From positions 1 through 59,605 of the forward strand of contig CADCML010000041.1 of NCBI GenBank assembly GCA_902802535.1: a stretch of DNA of 59,605 nt, in the 5' to 3' direction. This DNA comes from an uncultured Bacteroidia bacterium (lineage in GTDB: Bacteria; Bacteroidota; Bacteroidia; Bacteroidales; F082). The notes below the pieces were generated by a model. The model saw nothing but the letters and a program-made list of their open reading frames with translations. It was not told the DNA's origin and ran no database searches. Below, in pieces: positions 17,006 to 25,762 of this stretch. The translations under genes and the position numbers were made by a program. Each line of letters starts with the position of its first letter. Positions within the stretch are counted from its first letter, which is position 1.

Positions 17006-18178
17006 TTACTTAAGAAGATCAATTTTTTGAACGTATGTAACGCCCAATTTCTCAGTAATGAACACGGGGAAATGTCCATTTTCAATTAATTCTCCTAATA
17101 CAATAGGAGACGGATGTCCGTATGTGTTGTCTGTGCCAAATGATATTGGGCAAATAAGGGAATTATCATCTTCCTTTTCATAGAAGTCTTTGTCAAAAGA
17201 ACTCTTTGCTCCATGATGTGGCACTTGAACGGTACCAACCCATTCCCATAAATCATGAAACACATCTTTTACATTCACTTTGTTAAAATCAGCATCGCCC
17301 GAATAGATGCAGGCGGGCTGTTCACTACAATACTTTGAAATATGGTGAGGATGATAGTGATTAGAGAATGGGTGATAGAGGAAAAATGAATCGTTAATCC
17401 AATATTTATAATTAATATTAAAAGTAGGACCTGAATAAACAAGCATTGAGTTTTCATTTGCTGTTCCATCTACTTTTTTATAGCATTCTTTCAATTCTTT
17501 TTGCTTTCTATTCACATAACTTATTCTGTTGAGTTTATCCTTATTAATATTACTGTCTTTTAGGATATTCAGAAGTTGCCTCGAACGACTTTCTGATTTA
17601 TAATTAAATGGAATAAAACACCAAGGATGATTTTCTCTAATGCATATACTAACTCCGCTCTCAATCTCAATCTCTTTTGTTCCTTCCGATGTCTCTAAAA
17701 CAACTTCCTCTCTTTTTTTATATTTTCCCTTTTCATCATCATTTCGTTTTTTTTCACTATCATTTCGATTATTCGGAGATTCGGGATTCTCATTCGGTTT
17801 TACAAATACAATTCGGGTGTTTCCATCGAAAAACTCTTTGGGGTCATCAACAAGTTTATCCAAAGATTGAGTTTTATCAAATAAATGATTGAAAGCTTTA
17901 ATGACAATTTTATGTTCATCATGTAACAATGGTAACACGACACATCTTATGTTTCTAACTGAATCTTTCAATGTACCTATCATAGAGATATGGTCATAGT
18001 CAAAATGTGAAATAAACAATATATCAACAGTGTCGTTTTTATCAAAAGCCTGTCTTACAACATTATTAGCGATTTCATTATTTCTCCAATTACCGCAATC
18101 ATATACGATATTAAAACCAGGGTGTCTTTCGGAATAGAAAGCTCCTTGACCAACTGGGTGAAAAATTCTTTGAATCAT
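17006..18178 (-). CDS. ComEC-like MBL-fold metallohydrolase in the R-M operon
   Basis: This 390-aa soluble protein has the metallo-beta-lactamase fold. It contains FHPVGQGAFYSE (6-17), FNIVYDCGN (22-30), the metal motif SHFDYDH (H58, D60, D62, H63), a later PHHGAKSSFD, and ACIYSGDADFN. This variant (HxDxDH plus PHHG and SGD) matches the hydrolase domain of ComEC/Rec2, which degrades DNA during uptake, but there are no transmembrane helices. A charged low-complexity stretch (NRNDSEKKRNDDEKGKYKK) sits mid-protein. It lies between hsdR (32 bp) and hsdS, so a nuclease role in defence is plausible but inferred. AT-rich like the rest of this island. Confidence 0.75.
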   Translation of the reverse strand: MIQRIFHPVGQGAFYSERHPGFNIVYDCGNWRNNEIANNVVRQAFDKNDTVDILFISHFDYDHISMIGTLKDSVRNIRCVVLPLLHDEHKIVIKAFNHLFDKTQSLDKLVDDPKEFFDGNTRIVFVKPNENPESPNNRNDSEKKRNDDEKGKYKKREEVVLETSEGTKEIEIESGVSICIRENHPWCFIPFNYKSESRSRQLLNILKDSNINKDKLNRISYVNRKQKELKECYKKVDGTANENSMLVYSGPTFNINYKYWINDSFFLYHPFSNHYHPHHISKYCSEQPACIYSGDADFNKVNVKDVFHDLWEWVGTVQVPHHGAKSSFDKDFYEKEDDNSLICPISFGTDNTYGHPSPIVLGELIENGHFPVFITEKLGVTYVQKIDLLK

Positions 18179-18210
18179 AGTTGTTGTTTTATTGGGTTTT
18201 GTATTTGTTA

Positions 18211-21006
18211 TTATGCTACCAACACCTCATTCAACTCCTCAATTATCTTTTCCATCTCATTACCAAATAGTTGGTACATCTTGCCGCGTCCGCCTTGGGC
18301 GTCGAAGGGCGTGTAGTCAAGGTCGTCGAGGTCGAGGTGGTAACTGCTCACGATGTGGTCTTTGATCATCCGCAGCCATTCAATCTGTTCGGGCGTGAAG
18401 TTGCCTGCGTGTTGGCGGAAAAGCCACGTGTTGAAATTCTTCTCAATGGTGCTGTCGAAAGCAGCCAGATTCTTGTCAATGCCACAAGCATGACGAACCA
18501 ACGAAACGAGAGCCGTAAGTTCAGCCTTGGGCTGCGCCGCTTTTACATTCTCGATGGCGCAATAGGCATCCCAAACGTATGCAGGTGCCAGCAAGGGCTT
18601 GTCCTGTTTCAGTTTTTCGAGAAGTTCCTGCGCCATTTTCAGAGTCAGGTTGCGGCGGTTGTAGGGTTGGTTGTAGAAAATGCTCAACGCCATAATCTCG
18701 TCTTTGTGCTGCTCAAGGTATTCTGAGAAGTCCTTAACCGTTTCCTTCGCCTTTTCGAGCGTGAAACTGTTGAACCCGCTTTTCAGCACCGTATCGATGT
18801 TCACCGTGTCAATCTTCTGGTCATGAAGGCTGCGCACGGTGACAATGTATTCGTTCAGTTCGCCGTTGAAGGTGCTGCTGGCAACATTGGCCAATCGCTG
18901 TTGCGCCTTTTTCCGCATCTCTTCCTCTATGGCAGGAGTCATCTCGACTGGAGGAATCTTTTGCAGTTCTTTTTGCGCTTCCTCATCAATCTTGTCGGGG
19001 TCGAATGCCGATAGAAGTTCGGCGCTCATCTGTCCCAATGATTTGCCTCGCGACAGAGTTTCAATTTTCTCCTTCTCTTTTTCGGTAACTTCCTTGTTCA
19101 ACCGAATGAGGCGGTTTGCTAACGAAGTGAACAAATCTTCTTCATTCACTCCCATGGTGACGGCACCCAACAAATCCTTCAGCGGCACAGTCGGCTTGCG
19201 TTCGAGCGGTCGGCTGTCAGTTTTCTTGGTTTGCGTAACGCCCACGGCATCCACAATCACAAAATGAGTTTTCGATTTTGCCGTGCGGCTCACAAGTTGG
19301 AACGAATCATCATTTATAGTGCGGGTTCCTCGCCCCTTCATTTGTTCAAAATAGTTGGCACTGCGCACATCGCGCATGAACAGAAGCACTTCGAGCGGCT
19401 TCACATCCGTACCCGTGGCAATCATGTCAACGGTTACGGCAATGCGGGGATAGTATTGGTTACGAAAACGATTTAGCACGGACTTCGGGTCTTCGTCAAT
19501 CTTGTAGGTCACTTTCTTGCAGAAGTCGTTGCCCTCGTTAAACTCCTCTCTCACAATCTTTATAATATCGTCAGCGTGGCTATCAGTCTTGGCAAAAATC
19601 AAGGTTTTCGGCACTTCGTATTGTCCATTTTCATCATAGCGGTTCGGGAAAATCTCTTCCATCAAAGCCTTGCGGAACTGCCGAATAACCGTGCGTATCT
19701 GGCTTGGGTTCACCGCTGAGCGGTCGAGGTCGGTTCGCCTGTATTCCGTATCCTCATCCACTTGTTGCCACCGCGTTTTGCGTGTCACCTTATCGCGGTA
19801 ATCGATATACCAACCCGCTTTGATGAGCCCGCCATTTTTGGATATTTCAGTTTCAATGGTATAAACATCGTAAGGCACATTCACCCCGTCGATAACGGAT
19901 TGTTCGTAAGTGTATTCGCTTACAACGTTTTCATTGAAGAATCCGAAAGTCCGTTTGTCGGGGGTGGCGGTCAAGCCGATAAGGAAAGCATCGAAATAAT
20001 CGAGAACCTGTTTCCAAAGGTTGTAGATGCTTCGATGGCACTCGTCAATCACCACAAAATCAAACTGTTCGATGGGCACTTTCGGGGTATATTCCACGGG
20101 TATGGCTTGCTGCTCTCGCATCCTTTGCTGCATCCATGTTGACTCGTTGGGATTGGTTTCTTCAGCGGAATCATCCAATTCTTCGCCTTTCAGTATGGAA
20201 TAAAGCCGCTGTATGGTGGAAATGCACACTTGGCTGTCGTTGGCAATGAAGTTGGACGAAAGCCGTTGCACATTATATAATTCGGTGAATTTGCGGTTGT
20301 CGTCATTCGGACGGAAATTCATAAACTCTTGCTCGGCCTGTTCGCCCAAATTACGGGTATCGACAAGGAACAGGATGCGTTTTGCCTTGGCAAACTTCAA
20401 CAGCCTATAAATGAAGGTGATGGCTGTAAAGGTTTTTCCCGCACCTGTAGCCATCTGAATCAATGCACGAGGGCGGTTGTTCTTGAATGATTCTTCGAGA
20501 TTTACCACCGCCTTTATTTGTGCAGGGCGCAAACCCGTAGTGTCCAATTCGGGGAAATCTTGCAGACGGCTCCGTAAGCTTTTACCATTGCGAATCCATT
20601 CCGCAATCGTTTCGGGTTTATGGAATGCAAATACAATGCGGTAACGTGGTTTCGGATCGCTGTAGTCGGTGAAGTGGGTTAAAGTACCCGTTGTTTCATA
20701 CACATAGACCAAAGGCTCATTGTTCAAATATTTCAATTTTGCATTGGCATAACGTACCGATTGGTCTTCGGCAACGGTGAGGTTGACACCTTCCTCTTCA
20801 CGTTTGGCCTCAATGATACCCACAGGCTTGCGGTTGACGAACAACACATAATCAGCCGGTCCCGCATCTGTCTGATATTCCCGAACAGCAATACCGATGC
20901 CCGCCGAAAAATCGATTTTGCTTTTCGACTGGATTTTCCAACCTGCCAATTCAAGCAAGTTGTCAATCTTATCACGGGCAATCTGTTCGGGATTCTGATT
21001 CGGCAT
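18211..21006 (-). CDS. hsdR: type I restriction endonuclease subunit R, HsdR
   Basis: This 931-aa motor/nuclease subunit carries an N-terminal PD-(D/E)xK nuclease domain (D52, E66 and K68 in DYVLFVNRKPVGIIEAKRE). A superfamily-2 translocase follows, with Walker A ATGAGKTFTA, Walker B VIDECHRS, GLTATPDKR and MIATGTDVKPLE, and then a C-terminal helical region. It translocates and cleaves unmethylated DNA. The start at 21006 is chosen because it begins the conserved N terminus and lies 15 nt after the promoter box; in-frame codons further upstream lie beyond that box. It is the first gene of the minus-strand locus. Confidence 0.95.
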   Translation of the reverse strand: MPNQNPEQIARDKIDNLLELAGWKIQSKSKIDFSAGIGIAVREYQTDAGPADYVLFVNRKPVGIIEAKREEEGVNLTVAEDQSVRYANAKLKYLNNEPLVYVYETTGTLTHFTDYSDPKPRYRIVFAFHKPETIAEWIRNGKSLRSRLQDFPELDTTGLRPAQIKAVVNLEESFKNNRPRALIQMATGAGKTFTAITFIYRLLKFAKAKRILFLVDTRNLGEQAEQEFMNFRPNDDNRKFTELYNVQRLSSNFIANDSQVCISTIQRLYSILKGEELDDSAEETNPNESTWMQQRMREQQAIPVEYTPKVPIEQFDFVVIDECHRSIYNLWKQVLDYFDAFLIGLTATPDKRTFGFFNENVVSEYTYEQSVIDGVNVPYDVYTIETEISKNGGLIKAGWYIDYRDKVTRKTRWQQVDEDTEYRRTDLDRSAVNPSQIRTVIRQFRKALMEEIFPNRYDENGQYEVPKTLIFAKTDSHADDIIKIVREEFNEGNDFCKKVTYKIDEDPKSVLNRFRNQYYPRIAVTVDMIATGTDVKPLEVLLFMRDVRSANYFEQMKGRGTRTINDDSFQLVSRTAKSKTHFVIVDAVGVTQTKKTDSRPLERKPTVPLKDLLGAVTMGVNEEDLFTSLANRLIRLNKEVTEKEKEKIETLSRGKSLGQMSAELLSAFDPDKIDEEAQKELQKIPPVEMTPAIEEEMRKKAQQRLANVASSTFNGELNEYIVTVRSLHDQKIDTVNIDTVLKSGFNSFTLEKAKETVKDFSEYLEQHKDEIMALSIFYNQPYNRRNLTLKMAQELLEKLKQDKPLLAPAYVWDAYCAIENVKAAQPKAELTALVSLVRHACGIDKNLAAFDSTIEKNFNTWLFRQHAGNFTPEQIEWLRMIKDHIVSSYHLDLDDLDYTPFDAQGGRGKMYQLFGNEMEKIIEELNEVLVA

Positions 21007-21021
21007 TTTGAAATATTTCCG

Positions 21022-21029
21022 CAAAAGTA
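21022..21029 (-). promoter_or_regulatory. -7 box TACTTTTG of the hsdR operon
   Basis: The minus-strand TACTTTTG lies 15 nt before the HsdR start at 21006 and probably drives hsdR, the MBL gene and hsdS. Confidence 0.65.
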
Positions 21030-21088
21030 CAAAACTTTCAGACAGAAACCCTGTTTTTTTGTCACCAATTTTTCGTTTAAAAATGGGT

Positions 21089-21096
21089 ATTTTTGC
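21089..21096 (+). promoter_or_regulatory. -7 box TATTTTTG for the PhzF gene
   Basis: A TAnnTTTG match 49 nt upstream of the ATG at 21146, back to back with the hsdR promoter. Confidence 0.6.
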
Positions 21097-21145
21097 CGCG
21101 TGGTTTAAAAGAATGTTAAGTTTATCAATTCCAAAATATACACTA

Positions 21146-21982
21146 ATGAAATACTTCATCGTCGATGCTTTCACCAACCGACCCTTTGGCGGCAATCCCG
21201 CTGGAGTGGTATTTCTTGATAGTCAAACCTTTCCGCAAGAGGATTTGATGTTGAAAATCGCCGCTGAACTGCGTTATTCGGAAACGGCTTTCATCCGTAG
21301 ACATACTGAGCGGGAATTCACTATCCGTTATTTCACCCCGAAGGCGGAAGTGGAGTTGTGCGGCCACGCTACCATCGCCTCGTTTTTCCTGCTGTACCAA
21401 AGGGGATTAGCCTCGGGGCAATGCCTCTGCCACACCCTTGCCGGCGACTTGAACATTGAGGCGGGCGAAAAGGTGATGATGCAAATGGCGAGGCCGCGCA
21501 TTGTGGCGACTCTTGCCGAAACCGAGGAAATCTATCATGCTTTGGGTGTGAACAATTATCGTCCAACCATGCCCACACAAATAGTTTATGCGGGTTTGCC
21601 CGACATCATGCTGCCCTTACCCGATGTGGCCACCTTGCAATCGCTCCAGCCCGATATGAAAGCCATCAAGGAAATCACCAAACGTTTTGAGGCGGTCAGT
21701 ATCCATCCTTTTGCCTTCAGCAATGATGGTTACACCGCTCATGTCCGCGACTTTGCGCCGTTGTACGACATCCCCGAAGAGTCGGCGACAGGCACGGCCA
21801 ATGCCTCACTGACTTATTATCTCCAGCAATGCGGCTGCCTTGGTGCCGAGGCGGAATGTGCTTTCATCCAGGGCGAGGTGATGGGGCGACCTTCAGTGGT
21901 CGCCACGCGGATTCAGGCCGATGGAAACATCTTTGTTGGGGGAACGGCAGCCATCGTGGCCGAAGGAAATCTGACTGTTTGA
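21146..21982 (+). CDS. PhzF-family isomerase/epimerase
   Basis: This is a 278-aa protein of the PhzF/diaminopimelate-epimerase-like fold. The start MKYFIVDAFTNRPFGGNPAGVV is diagnostic, ELRYSETAFI holds the family's catalytic Glu, and ESATGTANASLTYYL corresponds to the second-domain GSATG region. Family members isomerise small metabolites; most bacterial copies, as here, have no phenazine genes nearby and an unknown substrate. The ATG at 21146 is preferred over earlier in-frame codons because the conserved sequence begins there. Single-gene unit. Confidence 0.9.
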   Translation: MKYFIVDAFTNRPFGGNPAGVVFLDSQTFPQEDLMLKIAAELRYSETAFIRRHTEREFTIRYFTPKAEVELCGHATIASFFLLYQRGLASGQCLCHTLAGDLNIEAGEKVMMQMARPRIVATLAETEEIYHALGVNNYRPTMPTQIVYAGLPDIMLPLPDVATLQSLQPDMKAIKEITKRFEAVSIHPFAFSNDGYTAHVRDFAPLYDIPEESATGTANASLTYYLQQCGCLGAEAECAFIQGEVMGRPSVVATRIQADGNIFVGGTAAIVAEGNLTV

Positions 21983-22053
21983 TTACGATATCTTTGTTGA
22001 ATTTACAGAGAAGATTGTGGTGAGATAATTTTTGCAATGATAAAGCAAATTCC

Positions 22054-22061
22054 TAATTTTG
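22054..22061 (+). promoter_or_regulatory. -7 box TAATTTTG for the first GPx gene
   Basis: A TAnnTTTG match 39 nt upstream of the ATG at 22101. Confidence 0.6.
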
Positions 22062-22100
22062 TGCCGTGAAATGACTAACACTGAAAAATACTAAACTACT

Positions 22101-22643
22101 ATGGAAAAGATTTTTGATTTCAAAGCCCTGAACAACAGGGGAGTAGAAGTGGACTTCCGCCAATATGAAGGCCAAGTCCTGATGATTGTCAATACCGCCT
22201 CGAAGTGCGGTTTCACTCCACAATACGATGGGTTGGAGGCCCTTTATCAGAAGTACAAGGACCAGGGTTTGGTCATCATCGGCTTCCCCTGCGACCAGTT
22301 TGCCCACCAAGAGCCGGGCTCGGACGAGGAAATCGCCGAGTTCTGCCGCCTCAACCATGGCGTGACCTTCCCGCTGATGAAGAAAGTCGACGTGAACGGC
22401 AAAGACGCGCATCCCATCTTCGAGTACCTGAAGGCCCAAGCCCCGACCGAGGAATACAAAGGCCTGAAAGCCAAGGCCTCAGCCACGCTGTTCAAGAGCA
22501 TCAGCAAGAGCGTGGAGAAGGACAGCGACATCAAGTGGAACTTCACCAAATTCCTCATCTCGCGCGATGGCACCGTTGTGAAGCGTTTCCCGCCTACCAC
22601 CACGCCTGAGGAGATGGAGGCTGACTTGAAGGAGATGCTTTAA
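22101..22643 (+). CDS. glutathione peroxidase family protein (Cys-type, cytosolic)
   Basis: This 180-aa thiol peroxidase has the peroxidatic Cys36 in NTASKCGFT, a second Cys64 in GFPCDQF, and the conserved WNFTKFLI near residue 147-154. It reduces hydroperoxides; in bacteria of this type thioredoxin is the likely reductant (family knowledge). There is no signal peptide, so it is cytosolic. A second GPx in this window (52142) has a lipoprotein signal, which would give the cell one enzyme on each side of the membrane. Single-gene unit, convergent with the Hdr-like operon. Confidence 0.93.
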   Translation: MEKIFDFKALNNRGVEVDFRQYEGQVLMIVNTASKCGFTPQYDGLEALYQKYKDQGLVIIGFPCDQFAHQEPGSDEEIAEFCRLNHGVTFPLMKKVDVNGKDAHPIFEYLKAQAPTEEYKGLKAKASATLFKSISKSVEKDSDIKWNFTKFLISRDGTVVKRFPPTTTPEEMEADLKEML

Positions 22644-22704
22644 CGGCTTTCGAGATACAGCACTCCTTATTTACACCTTGAGGAGGAAACACAAGGGAGT
22701 CACG

Positions 22705-24432
22705 TCACCTTAATTGACTTGCGACCACCTCCGCAATATCTTTCACTGCAACCGGCGATTTTCTAGCGAATGTCTTCAAGCACAACGGACATGCCGTCAC
22801 GATTTCGTCGGGGTGATTGTGCATCAAATCATTGACGGAATTCATCGTGATTTCGTCCCGTTCTTGCTGGGTAAGGTTGAAACTTCCGAGACTGCCACCG
22901 CAGCAGATGCTTAGTTCTCTTTCTGACTTGGCTTTCTTCAGATGACCGATGCTTTCGATCACCTCACGAGGCTCGTCATACACGCCAAAGGCTCTTCCAA
23001 GCTCGCACGGGTCGTGGTAAACGTAGTTGACGTCGTTCTTGTCGACTTTCAGTTTGCCCTGCTTGATAAGCTCGTCGATATATTGCGTATGATGCAGAAT
23101 CTCGATGCCTTCGAGTTGATACTCCTCTTTGAAGACCTTATAGCAAATTGGGCATGAAAGCACGAGCCTTTTGGCTCCTGATTCCTTGATTAACTCGGTA
23201 TTTTTGGCCATCATGGCTTGTGCCTCGGCTGTCTTTCCGCTCAACAGCATCGGTCGACCGCAACAGATGCCGCCGTCTTTGTCCAAAAACTCATACTTTT
23301 CGCCCGCCGTCTCCATGATTTGCTTCATGGCACGCATGATTTTAGGTGTGAGTTGGGTCATGCAGCCGGCAAAATATAGGACAGGGGCATTCGACGCCTC
23401 ACTCGGCTCGTATGCGTCAAGATACGAGTGGTCGCTGTTGATTGTATAAGGTACAGCCTCACGTTGGCTCATCTTGATGTCGCACGACTCGATGCTCACT
23501 GGGCAGACGGAGACGCATTTTCCGCACTGCATGCAGGTCTCGGCAATGCGTTGGGCTTCTGCCGCATCGCCGTTTCTCAACCGCTTCATGAAATAGGCCG
23601 AAGTGTTGCCGCTGTTTTTGTCATTGACGCTCATCGGGCAGGCATCGATGCACAGGCCGCAGCTCGGGCAAGAATAAATCTGGGCCAAAGCATAACCCTT
23701 GCGAGGCTCACGCGGCTTCAAGCCGGCGTGCCGCAACAGGATGAACAATGCCTCCGTCGGAATGTGCATATACCTCGTGAACGGCAGCATGAACATAAAC
23801 ACCAGCAAATCGATGGAATAGAGCCACCAAAAAGCCATGATATTGGTCTTCTCGGCGATGAGACGGAATGGGAAGATGGTCCACAAGGCGAAACGGATCA
23901 TGTTGTCAGCAAAACCGAAGTGCATGATGCGCTTTACGCCGACGATCTTCGAATGGATTTTCTTCACTACGGCAATCAAGATACCGCTGATGATCATCAG
24001 AAGGAAGAAGTCCATGAGGAATGCGAAAATCGGTGTCTCTTTAGCGAAATACTTGAAGAAAATCGGGTAATAGAAGTTGGTGAATAGGCGTGGAAAGCCT
24101 TCCACTTCAACACCTTCGAGCGGTTTCAGCGTGAACAGCATAATGTGGCCAATCACGATAATCATGAACCAGCCAAAAGCGATGGCTGTGTGCATGTAAC
24201 CGAGCACGGGATTGCGTTTCCAAATCTTCACGTGGAAGAGACAGTCGCCCACCAGGTCGCGGATGTTGGCCCAAGCCGTCTTGGGTGTCACCAAGGAACG
24301 CCAAAATTTCTTCCTGTCGTCTTTCGGCAGCTGGCCGATGACGCGTAAAAATCCCACAGCACAATACGTCAGCACGAAAGCCATGCCGAGCACGAAGGGG
24401 AGCACAAAAGGATGGAATATCTGTGAATTCAT
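22705..24432 (-). CDS. HdrDE-like fusion: membrane cytochrome b, 2x[4Fe-4S] and CCG domains
   Basis: This 575-aa protein has an N-terminal block of about five membrane helices with His residues fit for heme b (YMHTAIAFGW, IVIGHIML), like NarI/HdrE/DsrM. Two ferredoxin-type motifs follow (CPSCGLCIDACP and CMQCGKCVSVCP). A C-terminal region then holds two CCG domains (GGICCGRPML and SICCGGSLG, with CPLC). HdrD-type CCG domains bind special [4Fe-4S] clusters for disulfide or quinone-linked chemistry. It is the last gene of the five-gene operon, overlapping the previous gene by 4 bp. Probable role: membrane terminus passing electrons to or from menaquinone (inference). Confidence 0.88.
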   Translation of the reverse strand: MNSQIFHPFVLPFVLGMAFVLTYCAVGFLRVIGQLPKDDRKKFWRSLVTPKTAWANIRDLVGDCLFHVKIWKRNPVLGYMHTAIAFGWFMIIVIGHIMLFTLKPLEGVEVEGFPRLFTNFYYPIFFKYFAKETPIFAFLMDFFLLMIISGILIAVVKKIHSKIVGVKRIMHFGFADNMIRFALWTIFPFRLIAEKTNIMAFWWLYSIDLLVFMFMLPFTRYMHIPTEALFILLRHAGLKPREPRKGYALAQIYSCPSCGLCIDACPMSVNDKNSGNTSAYFMKRLRNGDAAEAQRIAETCMQCGKCVSVCPVSIESCDIKMSQREAVPYTINSDHSYLDAYEPSEASNAPVLYFAGCMTQLTPKIMRAMKQIMETAGEKYEFLDKDGGICCGRPMLLSGKTAEAQAMMAKNTELIKESGAKRLVLSCPICYKVFKEEYQLEGIEILHHTQYIDELIKQGKLKVDKNDVNYVYHDPCELGRAFGVYDEPREVIESIGHLKKAKSERELSICCGGSLGSFNLTQQERDEITMNSVNDLMHNHPDEIVTACPLCLKTFARKSPVAVKDIAEVVASQLR

Positions 24433-24740
24433 CGTGTAATGTCTAACAAAATCTTACGAATATTGATGCCGCGCGAACAAACTAAGGTGCATTTGCCGCA
24501 GAGCATGCATCTCTGAATCATTTTCTTTGCTTCGTCTTCCTTGCCTCTTTGAAGCATCAGGAGAAGTCGGCGGAAACTCATCTCGGTGAAGTGGCCTGCC
24601 GTGCAGGTTGCCGTACATGAGCCGCAGGCAATGCAAGTGTTGATGTCGGGATTGGTCTCCTTCAGATGGTTGAACGTCGTCAGGTCGACGTCGTCCATTT
24701 TGACATGCGAGCTGGGTGACAAACAAAAACCGAAATCCAT
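24429..24740 (-). CDS. HdrC-like 2x[4Fe-4S] ferredoxin protein
   Basis: This 103-aa small iron-sulfur protein has two CxxCxxCxxxC motifs (CIACGSCTATC and CMLCGKCTLVC, residues about 36-46 and 78-88). It is short for HdrC and probably carries electrons between the flavoprotein upstream and the membrane fusion protein downstream. It starts 3 bp after the HdrA-like stop and overlaps the next gene by 4 bp, so translation is coupled. Confidence 0.88.
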   Translation of the reverse strand: MDFGFCLSPSSHVKMDDVDLTTFNHLKETNPDINTCIACGSCTATCTAGHFTEMSFRRLLLMLQRGKEDEAKKMIQRCMLCGKCTLVCSRGINIRKILLDITR

Positions 24741-24743
24741 GGC

Positions 24744-25751
24744 TTACCTATTCAAATAATTATACACTTGTGTTGCCACGGAACGCGCCTCACCAATCGT
24801 GTCGGGCAACGATTTCGGGGCGGTACAGGCACCGGCGACGAAAACGCCCTCTTGCGCGGTGTCGTTCATGCCCAGATACATGTCCTTGTTCTGCATGAAA
24901 CCGTCGCTGTTGTTGTTAATGCCGAGTTTCTGCTGTATCGCATCGATGCTCTTGTTTTTCTCCATGCTGCACATCAAAACGAGCAGGTCAAGCGTCATCT
25001 TCAAAGGCTTGCCGAACAAAGTGTCTTCCGCCTTGATGACGATTTTGCCGTTCATGTCTTCCGAGACTTCGCAAACACGGCCGCGGACACATTTCACGTC
25101 GAAGTCTCTCTGCGACTTGAGATAAAGGTCTTCGTAACCTAAGCCGAACATACGCAAATCCATGTAAAACGTGTAGACCTCGGCATCTGGGAACACTTCC
25201 TTGATCTCGCAGGCCTGCTTCAACGCCGTGGTGCAGCACACCTTCGAGCAATAGGTGTTGCACACCTTCACGTCGCGGGCACCAACGCAGTGCACGAAAC
25301 CAATCTTCTTAGGATGATTGATGCGCTCGTCCTTGCCCGTCCTGAAGAATTTCTCCAATTCAACGCTGGTCATGACGTTGTTATAGATGCCGTAGCCGTA
25401 TTCCTGTTTCCGCTCCGCTTTGAAAACGTCGAAGCCCGTGGCAAGAATCACCGCCTTCGCATCGATGGTTTCATTATTGCTCAAAACGGCATGGAAACCG
25501 TTGCTGTCTCTTTGAATGTCGGCGACTTCGGTATTCAGATAGGTCTTTATGTCTTTCACGTTGTCGAGCATTTGCTCCACCACGTCCTTGGCGGGATGAA
25601 ATGCGGGGAACAGCCTGTCCCACTGTGCGATATGGCCGCCAAGAGCCTCGCTTTTTTCAACAATGACAGGATGCAGACCCATCTTATGCAATTGCGTGGC
25701 TGCTTCCATTCCGGCGGCTCCACCGCCAATAATCAATATAGTCTCTTTCAT
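24744..25751 (-). CDS. HdrA/QmoA-like FAD iron-sulfur protein
   Basis: This 335-aa flavoprotein has an N-terminal FAD motif ILIIGGGAAGMEAATQL and the HdrA-type cysteine motif FVHCVGARDVKVCNTYCSKVCC for one [4Fe-4S] cluster. A C-terminal FAD motif, EGVFVAGACTAPKSLPDTIGEA, closes the protein. It lacks the extra ferredoxin domains of full-length methanogen HdrA and is close to QmoA in size. The ATG at 25751 is used because the Rossmann motif begins right after it. It sits between HdrB- and HdrC-like genes; a confurcating or quinone-linked role is inferred from the gene set. Confidence 0.9.
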   Translation of the reverse strand: MKETILIIGGGAAGMEAATQLHKMGLHPVIVEKSEALGGHIAQWDRLFPAFHPAKDVVEQMLDNVKDIKTYLNTEVADIQRDSNGFHAVLSNNETIDAKAVILATGFDVFKAERKQEYGYGIYNNVMTSVELEKFFRTGKDERINHPKKIGFVHCVGARDVKVCNTYCSKVCCTTALKQACEIKEVFPDAEVYTFYMDLRMFGLGYEDLYLKSQRDFDVKCVRGRVCEVSEDMNGKIVIKAEDTLFGKPLKMTLDLLVLMCSMEKNKSIDAIQQKLGINNNSDGFMQNKDMYLGMNDTAQEGVFVAGACTAPKSLPDTIGEARSVATQVYNYLNR

Positions 25752-25762
25752 AGCGTTGATTT

